Shown: positions 25,912 to 34,504 of the stretch, in pieces
How the letters are laid out: the number at the start of each line of letters is the position of its first letter
Numbering within the stretch: position 1 is the first letter of the stretch
From: CAZBXD01 sp965216395
GTDB taxonomy: Bacteria > Pseudomonadota > Alphaproteobacteria > Micavibrionales > SZUA-601
Assembly: GCA_965216395.1 (NCBI GenBank)
Contig: OZ244156.1
Span: 1,585,956 to 1,649,955, forward strand
Direction: 5' to 3'
Length of the DNA: 64,000 nucleotides
Translations under genes and position numbers: made by a program
The notes under the pieces: model-generated
The model's input: the letters and a program-made list of their open reading frames with translations, nothing else
The model's database searches: none
Told to the model about the DNA's origin: nothing

Positions 25912-27480
25912 ATGACTTATTCAGATACACTGCATGAGGATCGTATCTTAATCCTCGATTTTGGTTCACAGGTAACACAATTGATCGCACGGCGTGTGCG
26001 CGAATCAGGCGTTTATTGTGAAATCATTCCTTTTAACAGTGAACAAATCCGTATCGAAGAATTTCAACCTAAAGGGATTATCCTCTCTGGGGGGCCGTGT
26101 TCAGTCACGGATACAGACGCACCCCGCATTCCCGAAATTGTGTTCGATCTTAACATTCCCGTTCTGGGCATTTGTTATGGCCAACAAGCCATGTGCCAGC
26201 AATTAGGCGGGCGGGTACAAGCGGATGATCATAAAGAATTTGGTCGTGCGCGGATTGATATTGTGGCGGAATGTCCTCTTTTTAAAGGCATATGGCAAAA
26301 AGGGGATCAACCCCAAGTTTGGATGAGCCATGGCGATCGTGTCACACAACTTCCCGATGGGTTTAAAACATTGGCCACGTCTAAAGGCGCGCCACAAGCG
26401 ATCATTGCGGATTTATCGAAAGATTATTACGGGATTCAATTTCATCCCGAAGTGGTGCATACCCCCGATGGGGCCGCCATCATCCGAAATTTCACACATC
26501 GTATATGCGGGTGTCAGGGCACATGGTCCATGGCAGCGTTTCGCCAAGAAATGAAACAGAAAATCATTGATCAAGTGGGCGATAGTCGGGTGATCTGTGG
26601 TCTTTCTGGCGGGGTGGATAGTTCTGTCACGGCTGTTTTGATTGACCAAGCCATCGGTCAACAGCTTCATTGTATTTTTGTTGATCATGGTCTGCTTCGT
26701 TATAATGAACGCGCCCAAGTTGAAACGATGTTTCGTGATCATTATGACATGCAGCTCACGGTTGTTGATGCCGCGGATGCGTTTTTAGGCAAACTTAAAA
26801 ACGTCACAGATCCAGAAAAGAAACGTAAAATTATTGGCGCCACCTTTATTGATGTGTTTGAACGCGAGGCTAAAAAAATCGGCGGCGCTGATTTCTTGGC
26901 GCAGGGCACGCTATACCCGGATGTGATTGAAAGCGTTTCTTTCACAGGGGGGCCGTCGGTCACCATTAAATCACATCATAATGTGGGCGGGTTGCCAGAA
27001 CGTATGCAGATGCAATTGGTGGAACCGATGCGCGAGCTTTTTAAAGATGAGGTCAGGGTTTTGGGCCGTGAATTGGGTTTGCCCGAAACATTTATTCGCC
27101 GTCATCCTTTTCCCGGTCCTGGTTTGGCAATTCGTATCCCTGGTGAAGTAACGAAAGAGAAATGTGATATTTTGCGCCAAGCTGATCGAATTTTCCTCGA
27201 AGAAATTGATCACGCCGGTCTTTATGATGAAATTTGGCAAGCTTTTGCGGTGCTCTTACCGGTCAAGACCGTTGGTGTGATGGGTGATGGGCGGACCTAT
27301 GATCATGTTTGTGCTTTGCGTGCAGTCACGGCTATTGACGGTATGACGGCCGATGTTTATCCTTTCACCCATGAATTTATCACCCATTGCGCGACACGCA
27401 TTGTTAATGAGGTGCGCGGGATTAACCGCGTGGTTTATGATGTGACAAGCAAACCACCGGGTACCATTGAGTGGGAGTAA
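25912..27480 (+). CDS. guaA: GMP synthase (glutamine-hydrolysing)
   Basis: GuaA aminates XMP to GMP with ATP and glutamine; 522 residues is the normal length. The glutamine amidotransferase domain has the nucleophile Cys in GICYGQQAMCQ and the FHPEVVHT histidine-glutamate pair. The ATP-pyrophosphatase P-loop is SGGVDSSVTAV. The C-terminal dimerisation domain ends with the family's PPGTIEWE. guaB, catalysing the preceding step, lies at 44239. Confidence 0.98.
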   Translation: MTYSDTLHEDRILILDFGSQVTQLIARRVRESGVYCEIIPFNSEQIRIEEFQPKGIILSGGPCSVTDTDAPRIPEIVFDLNIPVLGICYGQQAMCQQLGGRVQADDHKEFGRARIDIVAECPLFKGIWQKGDQPQVWMSHGDRVTQLPDGFKTLATSKGAPQAIIADLSKDYYGIQFHPEVVHTPDGAAIIRNFTHRICGCQGTWSMAAFRQEMKQKIIDQVGDSRVICGLSGGVDSSVTAVLIDQAIGQQLHCIFVDHGLLRYNERAQVETMFRDHYDMQLTVVDAADAFLGKLKNVTDPEKKRKIIGATFIDVFEREAKKIGGADFLAQGTLYPDVIESVSFTGGPSVTIKSHHNVGGLPERMQMQLVEPMRELFKDEVRVLGRELGLPETFIRRHPFPGPGLAIRIPGEVTKEKCDILRQADRIFLEEIDHAGLYDEIWQAFAVLLPVKTVGVMGDGRTYDHVCALRAVTAIDGMTADVYPFTHEFITHCATRIVNEVRGINRVVYDVTSKPPGTIEWE

Positions 27481-27527
27481 GGTGTGAATAATTTTGTTAT
27501 TAATAGAATATTCTGGAGGAGGCTTTT

Positions 27528-28070
27528 ATGGCACGTGTAGTTGTATTAGACGCTGAATTCACGGGCCCAGACATTACCAAAGGTGACCGGATTGTCTCTT
27601 TGGCCCTGGTTGAAATGTGTGATGATAAATTCACGGGTCGTGAAAAAGAATGGTTTTTCAATCCGCAAGGGCGTAAAAATACCCCTACAGCAGAAAAACT
27701 CCATGGTCTCACAGCAGAATTTTTAGAAAATAAGCCTTTATTTAAAGAAAGCGCCCCTGAAATTTTAGATTTTATTGATAAGGCTCAAATTATTCATCAT
27801 TGTTGGCTTTTTGAAGATACCGCGCTTTCAAAAGATGAAGTCATGTTTAATCTTGAAATGACGAAGGCGGGTTTTGACCCCATAGCGCATGATCGTTGGG
27901 TTAATATCAAAGAATGGGCTAAAAAATTAGACTCTAAGCAAAATAGTTTGAACGATATGCTGAAATATTTTGATATTGATGCATCGGCGCGCCAAAAACA
28001 CCACGGCGCCTTGGTTGATGCTAAGCTCACGGGGCAATATTATCAAAAAATAAAACCAAAATTTGCTTAA
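27528..28070 (+). CDS. DnaQ-like DEDDh 3'-5' exonuclease
   Basis: A 180-residue exonuclease-domain protein. ExoI is VVLDAEFTG (first Asp and Glu present), ExoII corresponds to IIHHCWLFEDTAL, where the usual HNAxFD spacing is altered by one residue, and ExoIIIepsilon is KHHGALVDAKLT with the catalytic His and Asp. It resembles the epsilon subunit of DNA polymerase III or an orphan RNase T/DnaQ-type enzyme. The start has a very strong GGAGGAGG ribosome binding site. The altered ExoII motif makes true epsilon function less certain. Confidence 0.8.
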   Translation: MARVVVLDAEFTGPDITKGDRIVSLALVEMCDDKFTGREKEWFFNPQGRKNTPTAEKLHGLTAEFLENKPLFKESAPEILDFIDKAQIIHHCWLFEDTALSKDEVMFNLEMTKAGFDPIAHDRWVNIKEWAKKLDSKQNSLNDMLKYFDIDASARQKHHGALVDAKLTGQYYQKIKPKFA

Positions 28071-28083
28071 TCAGGCTATTTGA

Positions 28084-28767
28084 TCAATCCTCGTACCCTT
28101 GGCGAACGGGATATTTTTTCCGTATCCACCAAACCGCTAGATAAACGAACGGTGTGTCAAGAATGGCAATGACAAGGTAAAAAATATAGGCAGAAAAACT
28201 GAATATGATCAATTCATTGAGTTCATAAACACCATAAAAACCAACAAAGTTGAAAGTTAACACATCAAATATTTTTGATATCGCCGTGGAGCCGTTATTT
28301 CTTAGAAAAAGCCATTTCCCTTTTGTGAGTCGCCGAATATAAGAAAAAATATAAACATCGGCGTATTGGCCGGCAATATAAGCTAAAAATCCAGCTAGAA
28401 TAAGGCGTGAACTAAAGCCAAAGATATCATTATAAGATTGCTCAAATTTCCAGATACTTGCCGCGGGCAATAATAAATCAACTTGTATCACAAAAAGCGC
28501 AACGGCCATCGTGATTAATCCGCATGTTACTAATTTACGTGCGTATTTTCGCCCATAAACTTCCCCGACGATATCGGTACATGGATAAGTAAAGGAAGCG
28601 GCAAAATAGCCACCTGGAAACACCAAACCAAAGAGCTCAATAATTTTTATTCCTTGCAGAACAGCAATAAGGTAGACGCCAACATAGATGCCTAACGCTA
28701 TGCTGTAAGGAAAAAATAAATCTTGTGTATGGTCATCTTTTAAAAAAGGGTGGATTTTTTGCTTCAT
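28084..28767 (-). CDS. yhhQ: Queuosine precursor transporter (YhhQ/VUT family)
   Basis: Inner-membrane protein of 227 residues with about six hydrophobic segments, matching the YhhQ family that imports 7-cyano-7-deazaguanine for tRNA queuosine. Motifs seen are FPGGYFAASFTYPCTDIVGE and AGQYADVYIFS, then a KIFDVLTF helix. The presence of queA (32546) in the same window supports a queuosine-linked role, since importers replace or supplement de novo precursor synthesis. No preQ1 riboswitch-like leader was recognised upstream. Confidence 0.82.
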   Translation of the reverse strand: MKQKIHPFLKDDHTQDLFFPYSIALGIYVGVYLIAVLQGIKIIELFGLVFPGGYFAASFTYPCTDIVGEVYGRKYARKLVTCGLITMAVALFVIQVDLLLPAASIWKFEQSYNDIFGFSSRLILAGFLAYIAGQYADVYIFSYIRRLTKGKWLFLRNNGSTAISKIFDVLTFNFVGFYGVYELNELIIFSFSAYIFYLVIAILDTPFVYLAVWWIRKKYPVRQGYED

Positions 28768-28875
28768 ATATGCATGTTAATCTTTATTTATTGCCACACC
28801 AATTCAAAATTTTTTTAGGTAAGATAGTATCAAATCATACCGGACTATGACTTCTTGAATACGTAGTTATATATA

Positions 28876-28904
28876 TTGACATAATATTTATTTTGTGATA
28901 TTTT
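28876..28904 (+). promoter_or_regulatory. TTGACATAATAT-type promoter of orphan gene 28941-29450
   Basis: TTGACA (28876-28881) followed directly by TAATAT, 17 nt in all, then TATTTT (28899-28904). The leader of about 30 nt carries GGAAAG before ATG 28941. Confidence 0.6.
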
Positions 28905-28940
28905 TCTCTTGAATATTTCTCTATTTGGAAAGAAAAAATA

Positions 28941-29450
28941 ATGTTTGGTTTCTTTAATAAAATAGCTTACAAACTTGCAAAGTCTTTGTCTGACACTATT
29001 GATAGAATACAAAAAGATATCAAGAATTATATTACTCGGTCAAAACTGAAGTCTTTAAATATTGATTTAGACAAGATAGATCCCAATAATCCGCCACCGG
29101 AATATGAAAGTTTGAGTAATTTAGAGGAAACAAAACAAGAAGAAAAGTTTAAAAATAATCTTTTAGATATTATATTTGTTGAAGAAAGTAATAATCTTCT
29201 CGTATTAAATACCTTAGTAGAAAAATTTACGTATTATGACCAAGAATCTGATGAAAAAAGAGCGGATATAAAACGTTCTGTGTCAGAAAAATTCGATGAA
29301 ATTGGTGAAAAAGAGTTTTTTGATAATGAGTTCAAACCATTTATCGAAAATTGTAGTGATGTCCATAGCTTCTTAATGGAAACGCTTGATGAAGCGGCTA
29401 AGCGTATGAAACAAAATCGCCGTAATAGTGGTGGCGCCCGGCCACAATAG
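28941..29450 (+). CDS. Orphan hypothetical protein (169 aa)
   Basis: I do not recognise this protein. It is helical and rich in Lys/Asp/Glu/Asn, beginning MFGFFNKIAYKLAK (possible amphipathic helix) and ending in a basic tail KRMKQNRRNSGGARPQ. No signal peptide. The acidic body with a basic C-terminal tail and the orphan-type promoter fit an accessory, possibly secreted, protein, but nothing shows this directly. It is convergent with the flavoprotein gene at 29454. Confidence 0.6.
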   Translation: MFGFFNKIAYKLAKSLSDTIDRIQKDIKNYITRSKLKSLNIDLDKIDPNNPPPEYESLSNLEETKQEEKFKNNLLDIIFVEESNNLLVLNTLVEKFTYYDQESDEKRADIKRSVSEKFDEIGEKEFFDNEFKPFIENCSDVHSFLMETLDEAAKRMKQNRRNSGGARPQ

Positions 29451-29453
29451 AGA

Positions 29454-30650
29454 TTAAGCCACTTGGCCGGCCACCCATCCAGATGACCATGCCCATTGGA
29501 AATTATACCCCCCAAGCCAGCCAGTGACATCCACTACTTCACCAATAAAATAAAGCCCTTTAACTTTTTTACTTTCCATGGTTTTCGAAGAAAGTTCATC
29601 TGTATCAACACCACCCAAGGTAACCTCGGCCGTGCGATAGCCTTCACTCCCATTGGGTGTGACCTCCCATTGATTAACGGCTTGGGCTAAGATAGAGAAT
29701 TTTTTATCACTGATATCGGCTAATTGTCCGTTTATTTTAGTTTCATCCATAATCATTTCGGCCAAACGTTTGGGGATTAAATCGGATAAAGCCTTTGTTA
29801 AAGAGGCCTTAGGCGTGTTTGCACGCCTTTCACGCAGGTAAGTATAAATATCATGATCGGGGCATAAATTAATAGTGATCGACGTCTTATCTTGCCAATA
29901 AGATGAAATTTGTAAGATAGAAGGGCCACTTAAACCGCGGTGCGTTAACAGCAAACCTTCGCGAAAATTAGTTTGGTCATGCGTGACATAGGCATCGACA
30001 GAAATCCCCGATAAGGTTTTGGTTTTTTCAAGTAAATCCGGATTAAATGTGAGTGGCACGAGTGCAGCGCGTGTTGGAATAATGTTGAGGCCAAATTGGC
30101 GGGCAATATCATAGCCGAATCCACTGGCGCCAATTTTAGGAATAGAAAGCCCCCCTGTTGCAATAACTAAACTCTGGCAATGATAGTCTCCTTTGGATGT
30201 CTGTAATGAAAAACCCAATTCAGTTTTTGTAACATGTTGGATAATTGTTTCCATCTGAATTTTAACAGCATTTTTTTCGCAATTTGAAACCAACATATCA
30301 ATGATCTGGGTTGATTTTCCGTTACAGAAAAGTTGTCCCAGAGTTTTTTCGTGATAAGCGATATCGTGTTGTTCAACCCAATCAATAAAGTCATATTGTG
30401 TATATCTTTTCAGGGCGCTTTTACAAAAATGCGGGTTTTGCGAGAGGAAATTTTCTGGCGCGCAATATATATTAGTAAAATTACAGCGTCCACCCCCAGA
30501 AATGCGAATTTTCTCAGCCTTTTTTTTGGCATGATCAAGAATAAGCGTCTTTCTTTGGTGTTTACCTGCTTCAAGACCGCACATTAAACCCGCTGCACCT
30601 GCTCCTATAATAATGACATCATAATTTTGCATGAATTTGGTTATAAACAT
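29454..30650 (-). CDS. NAD(P)/FAD-dependent oxidoreductase (BaiN/HI0933 family)
   Basis: A flavoprotein of about 398 residues, or 392 if translation begins at the Met at 30632 (MQNYDVIIIGAG), which places the Rossmann FAD site directly at the start. Further motifs are KIRISGGGRCNFTN, a hallmark of the family, IATGGLSIPKIGASGFG, and the C-terminal YFIGEVVDVTGWLGGYNFQWAW. The family is widespread but most members have no assigned substrate. No ribosome binding site decides between the two starts. Confidence 0.85.
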   Translation of the reverse strand: MFITKFMQNYDVIIIGAGAAGLMCGLEAGKHQRKTLILDHAKKKAEKIRISGGGRCNFTNIYCAPENFLSQNPHFCKSALKRYTQYDFIDWVEQHDIAYHEKTLGQLFCNGKSTQIIDMLVSNCEKNAVKIQMETIIQHVTKTELGFSLQTSKGDYHCQSLVIATGGLSIPKIGASGFGYDIARQFGLNIIPTRAALVPLTFNPDLLEKTKTLSGISVDAYVTHDQTNFREGLLLTHRGLSGPSILQISSYWQDKTSITINLCPDHDIYTYLRERRANTPKASLTKALSDLIPKRLAEMIMDETKINGQLADISDKKFSILAQAVNQWEVTPNGSEGYRTAEVTLGGVDTDELSSKTMESKKVKGLYFIGEVVDVTGWLGGYNFQWAWSSGWVAGQVA

Positions 30651-30701
30651 GATCTGTCATGAAAACAAATTTTTAATCGAAGCGTATACTGCGGTTTTTA
30701 A

Positions 30702-30715
30702 GTCACAGTTGTGAC
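30702..30715. promoter_or_regulatory. 14-bp palindrome, candidate operator
   Basis: GTCACA and TGTGAC arms (30702-30707, 30710-30715) flank two bases in the divergent intergenic region between the flavoprotein and the small lipoprotein. A symmetric 6-bp-arm site of this kind is typical of dimeric regulators; none is identified. Confidence 0.35.
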
Positions 30716-30865
30716 ATGAAAAACGCATATCTTAGAAAATTCCTTGATCACATGGAACTTTCATGCTTTAACTGAGTTCATAGGATATACTTAGTGATAT
30801 CTTATGATGGTTTAACCAATTATTTGAAATCACTCACTTACTTATATGATGAGAAGGACTATACA

Positions 30866-31066
30866 ATGAAAAAATTTACTAAAACTCTTATGATCGCTGG
30901 TGTTGCTTTATCAATGGCTGCTTGTGCAGGAATTACAGCGGATAACGCAAATTATGTTGAAGATGCTGGTGTTGTGACATACAAAGCTGAAGATATGAAC
31001 ACTTCTATGAAAATGGATCGTACAGCACGTATCGAACGCGCTTACAATGATTCACTTCGCAAGTAA
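30866..31066 (+). CDS. Small lipoprotein (66 aa)
   Basis: Translation from ATG 30866, preceded by AAGGA, gives MKKFTKTLMIAGVALSMAAC: a lipoprotein signal with lipobox SMAAC, acylated Cys at residue 20. The mature part (about 46 residues) is polar and unrecognised. An upstream in-frame start at 30794 is rejected because the signal peptide should be N-terminal. A strong intrinsic terminator follows at 31085, so it is a monocistronic, likely abundant, envelope protein. Confidence 0.75.
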   Translation: MKKFTKTLMIAGVALSMAACAGITADNANYVEDAGVVTYKAEDMNTSMKMDRTARIERAYNDSLRK

Positions 31067-31084
31067 GATTTAAAGATATTTAAT

Positions 31085-31114
31085 AAAACGCTGGCTTTTG
31101 TCAGCGTTTTTTTT
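31085..31114 (+). terminator. Intrinsic terminator of the small lipoprotein gene
   Basis: AAAACGCTG (31085-31093) pairs with CAGCGTTTT (31102-31110) around an 8-nt loop, followed by four more T residues. Confidence 0.85.
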
Positions 31115-31130
31115 ATGCCATAATATATAT

Positions 31131-31583
31131 ATGCGTATCATTATTTTTATATTATTTTTTACATTATCCTATCCAATGATCGCTTATGCTCAGGAAAAAG
31201 TTTCGGATAATACAACAGAGAGTCAACGTAAAGTGCCGCAAATAACGTACCGTCAAAGAGTTCAATCGGTTGTTGAAATACAGAAATTACCACAAGTTTT
31301 AAGCGCAACAGTAGAACAAGAAAGTGATACAGTGTTGGTCAATTTAACATTGAGCAATGATATTGGACGCAAAGAAGCAAAAGATCTTGCCACGCAGTTT
31401 GTTCGTATTATCAAAAAGAATTCACTTGATGAAAATCCGGTAGATAGAAAGGTTGGGACTGGTCTTTATACTTATATGATAACTGTTGTTTCGGCAGATC
31501 AAGCTACTTTAGCAACGGGGATTAAACCATTTGAGGAACCAACAATCCAATGGGCGATTAATGACGATATACCCACAGATTAA
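31131..31583 (+). CDS. Exported hypothetical protein (150 aa)
   Basis: From ATG 31131 the protein begins with a signal peptide (MRIIIFILFFTLSYPMIAYA then QEK). The frame opening at 31098 lies inside the preceding terminator and would add an unlikely prefix. The mature protein is beta-rich and unrecognised; RKEAKDLATQFVRIIKK resembles a helical module. It lies just after the lipoprotein terminator and overlaps the xerC 3' end by 4 nt. Confidence 0.6.
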   Translation: MRIIIFILFFTLSYPMIAYAQEKVSDNTTESQRKVPQITYRQRVQSVVEIQKLPQVLSATVEQESDTVLVNLTLSNDIGRKEAKDLATQFVRIIKKNSLDENPVDRKVGTGLYTYMITVVSADQATLATGIKPFEEPTIQWAINDDIPTD

Positions 31584-32494
31584 GAACGCGGATGTGACTC
31601 TTTAATAACCTTGCGTAAATCTTCAACATCTAATTCCGTGTAACGTTGTGTTGTGCTTAAGCTTTCATGACCCAATAATTCTTGTATTTCACGAATATTG
31701 GCGCCATTTTTCAAAATATGGGTCGCAAAACTATGGCGTAAGGCATGCGGGGTGACTGTGCTGGGTAAAAGAAGTGAACGGCGAATATGGCGCATGCGTC
31801 TTTGGGCGACACCCGGGTTTAATCTTTTTCCTCGCTTACCGTAAAAAATTGGATCTGTTTTCTCCATGGAAAAAGGACATGATTCGATGTAGTTTTCCAT
31901 GGCGTGGCGAACGATGGGTAAAATCGGAATCATTCGCTGTTTATTCCCTTTACCTGTGATGATGATTTCATCACGATCAGAAAAATCACTATTGTTTAAA
32001 CGTAAAGCTTCATCAATCCTTAGGCCACCACCATAAAGTAAAACAAAGAAAGCGTAATCGCGTAGCGCAACCCAATCTGATCCATCACTGGCTTTTTTAA
32101 TCACATCTTTAGCGGCTTTTCTTGAAAGTGGCCTTGGTAGTTTTTTGTCTAGTTTTGGAGAACGCAACAATTGTACGGCAGAATTGTGTAATACCCCTTG
32201 TTTGTCGAGCCACCGAAAAAAATGGCGTACAGAGGAGACAGCCCGCGCCCGCGAGCGTTTTGAAACGTTTTTTCCAGCTTTATGTGCGACCCAACTATGG
32301 AAGTGGCTCAACTTTAAATCGCTTAAGTCTTTGAGGGCTACTGCATGGCCAAGATGATGTGCTGTAAATTTAAAAAAGTCTGTTACATCAATTTGATAAG
32401 CACGTACCGTATGTTGGGATAGACGGCGACCATTTTTTATCCAATCTAACCAATGGTGAAAACTGTTTTCAAGATCACTTTCAAGCGGTAACAT
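31580..32494 (-). CDS. xerC: Tyrosine recombinase XerC
   Basis: Chromosome-dimer resolution recombinase; with XerD it acts at dif. From ATG 32494 the protein has about 304 residues, the family length; the 22-codon extension to 32560 would run into the queA promoter region and is not family-like. The N-terminal SAM-like domain contains LSQHTVRAYQIDVTDFF. Catalytic residues: Arg in LYGGGLRIDEAL, Lys in TGKGNKQR, His/Arg in HALRHSFATH, His in LLGHESLSTTQ and Tyr in RYTELD. It is divergent from queA. Confidence 0.92.
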   Translation of the reverse strand: MLPLESDLENSFHHWLDWIKNGRRLSQHTVRAYQIDVTDFFKFTAHHLGHAVALKDLSDLKLSHFHSWVAHKAGKNVSKRSRARAVSSVRHFFRWLDKQGVLHNSAVQLLRSPKLDKKLPRPLSRKAAKDVIKKASDGSDWVALRDYAFFVLLYGGGLRIDEALRLNNSDFSDRDEIIITGKGNKQRMIPILPIVRHAMENYIESCPFSMEKTDPIFYGKRGKRLNPGVAQRRMRHIRRSLLLPSTVTPHALRHSFATHILKNGANIREIQELLGHESLSTTQRYTELDVEDLRKVIKESHPRS

Positions 32495-32545
32495 GTTGCC
32501 TCTGATTCTTAATATATAATCATTGTAAAAAAGATATAAATAATT

Positions 32546-33733
32546 ATGGACCTCAATCAATTAAAATTAAGTGAGTTTAATTACGATTTACCCAATAATC
32601 GTATTGCATCGCATCCATTGGAACATCGCGATCGTGCAAAATTACTGGTTTATAACCAGGGGAATATCACACATCATAAATTTGGTCATTTACCCAAAGA
32701 ACTACCCGAAAACACTTTGCTGGTTTTTAATGATACACGGGTTATACCCGCGCGCCTTGTTGTTCACAAAGAAACAGGTGCGCGGATTGAGGTGTTTCTT
32801 TTATCGCCCCATGAAACAGCAGAAATTTCACACATTATGCAATCTCAAGATCAAACAATATGGTTGTGTATGGTTGGGAATAAGAAACGTTGGTCTGATG
32901 ACGAGATTTTAACCGTTGCCTTGGCGGATGATGTGACGGTTCGTCTTTCATGGGATAATCGGGATGATAATATTGTTCAAATTTCATGGAATAAACCGCT
33001 TCATTTTGCACAATTACTTGAATTATGGGGTAAAACACCCCTGCCTCCGTATATTAAACGCGATGTAAATGATCAAGATAAAACCCGCTATCAAACTGTT
33101 TATGCGGATAAACCGGGTGCTGTCGCTGCACCAACGGCGGGTTTACATTTTACCCCAGAGATTTTACAAACATTGAACAATAATGCAGTGAAAACTGATT
33201 TTGTTACCTTGCATGTTGGGGCGGGCACTTTTAAACCTGTGACGGTTGAACGTGTCATTGAACATGATATGCACAGTGAACCTTTGGAAGTATCAAAACA
33301 GTTTTTGCAGAATCTGGTTCAGCATACCGGGCCTATCATCCCTGTTGGCACGACCGCAATGCGCGTTCTTGAAAGTCTTTATTGGTTGGGTGTGCAAGCC
33401 ATTAATGGTTTATTTGATCAAGAATGTCCATTCGTTGATAAGTTAGAACCTTATCAGCAAAAAGGTTTATGGTCATACAAAGATGCTATCCATGCGTTAA
33501 TTGATGTTATCGGTGATCGCCTGGTCGCCCAGACACAAATCATGATTATGCCTGGTTATGATTTTAAAATATGCCGTGGTTTGATTACTAATTTCCATCA
33601 ACCAAAAAGCACCTTATTGATGCTTATTGCGGCCTTTACGGGTGGAGACGAATGGCAGAAAATTTATCAAATCGCCATGGAAAATGATTATCGTTTTCTC
33701 AGTTATGGGGATTCGTCACTTATTTTGCCATAG
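32546..33733 (+). CDS. queA: S-adenosylmethionine:tRNA ribosyltransferase-isomerase
   Basis: QueA transfers and isomerises the ribosyl part of SAM to form epoxyqueuosine on tRNA; 395 residues is slightly long but normal. Motifs: NDTRVIPARL, PPYIKRDVNDQDKTRYQTVY, GAVAAPTAGLHFT, LHVGAGTFKPV, EPLEV, and TNFHQPKSTLLML near the C-terminus. The YhhQ-type precursor importer at 28084 complements it. It overlaps the opposite-strand DUF484 gene by 14 nt. Confidence 0.96.
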   Translation: MDLNQLKLSEFNYDLPNNRIASHPLEHRDRAKLLVYNQGNITHHKFGHLPKELPENTLLVFNDTRVIPARLVVHKETGARIEVFLLSPHETAEISHIMQSQDQTIWLCMVGNKKRWSDDEILTVALADDVTVRLSWDNRDDNIVQISWNKPLHFAQLLELWGKTPLPPYIKRDVNDQDKTRYQTVYADKPGAVAAPTAGLHFTPEILQTLNNNAVKTDFVTLHVGAGTFKPVTVERVIEHDMHSEPLEVSKQFLQNLVQHTGPIIPVGTTAMRVLESLYWLGVQAINGLFDQECPFVDKLEPYQQKGLWSYKDAIHALIDVIGDRLVAQTQIMIMPGYDFKICRGLITNFHQPKSTLLMLIAAFTGGDEWQKIYQIAMENDYRFLSYGDSSLILP

Positions 33734-34430
33734 CAGATGATTGTAGCCAATAATTGAACATTCTTTCAATGACATCTGCTAAAAATCGGATGAGATCGGT
33801 GGCTTGACCATCAACAAAAGCTTTTGGATCACGGCTGCCAAAGGCCAGCATGGCTTTGGGTGAAATTTGTGAGATATTAAGCTTAAGAAGTGCTTGGCTA
33901 TGTACTAAACCTGAACCGCCGCCAAAGATTGATTCATGGCCTTTACATTCTTCTTGTAGGGATGTGTCCTTTCCTTTTAAGAAATAGTCAATTACACCTT
34001 TTTCCGTGATGCGTATCCCCGATAAACCTATTTTTGGGATCGTGTTATCAACCGTTTCAATCACAATGGTCACGATATCAACATCCAAAATAACTCCAAT
34101 TTCATGCGTAACTGTTTCAATAAATTCATCAAATGAATGCGCATCTAACACGCGTATAACACTGGCGTGGATGCGTGCTTGCGTGTTCATATTAGAGCGT
34201 GACATTTCAATAATTTCACGCTGACGGGCCACGGCAGATTTTTTATCATTTTTAAGGCGTTCGAGCATAAATTTTTGAAAATCAACAACGCCGGCCCCTT
34301 TATCAACCGCTGGTGGTGTTAAAGACTGTAACAATTTTGGATTTTCGATTAAAAAATCTGGATTTTCTTTGAGAAAAATTACGACATCTTCTGCGCGTAA
34401 CTCTGTTTGTGTTGAATCTTTTTCTGCCAT
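33720..34430 (-). CDS. DUF484 family protein
   Basis: The 236-residue protein has the DUF484 layout: an N-terminal VVIFLKENPDFLIENPKLL helix-turn module followed by DFQKFMLERLK, and a GAF-like second half ending in a helix. Members are widely found next to xerC in proteobacteria, as here, and their biochemical role is not established. The GAF-like fold suggests ligand binding. It is divergent from priA. Confidence 0.85.
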   Translation of the reverse strand: MAEKDSTQTELRAEDVVIFLKENPDFLIENPKLLQSLTPPAVDKGAGVVDFQKFMLERLKNDKKSAVARQREIIEMSRSNMNTQARIHASVIRVLDAHSFDEFIETVTHEIGVILDVDIVTIVIETVDNTIPKIGLSGIRITEKGVIDYFLKGKDTSLQEECKGHESIFGGGSGLVHSQALLKLNISQISPKAMLAFGSRDPKAFVDGQATDLIRFLADVIERMFNYWLQSSAMAK

Positions 34431-34504
34431 GGTATTTTTATCTGTTTGAATTAGTTATGTAGAAGTTCTTTTATAACGCTTAAAAAATCTTATAATCATC
34501 AGGA

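Noticed and set aside
27528..28070. Calling the exonuclease the DNA polymerase III epsilon subunit (dnaQ)
   Set aside because: The ExoII motif spacing is altered and the sequence lacks the longer C-terminal polymerase-binding tail, so only a DnaQ-like label is supported.
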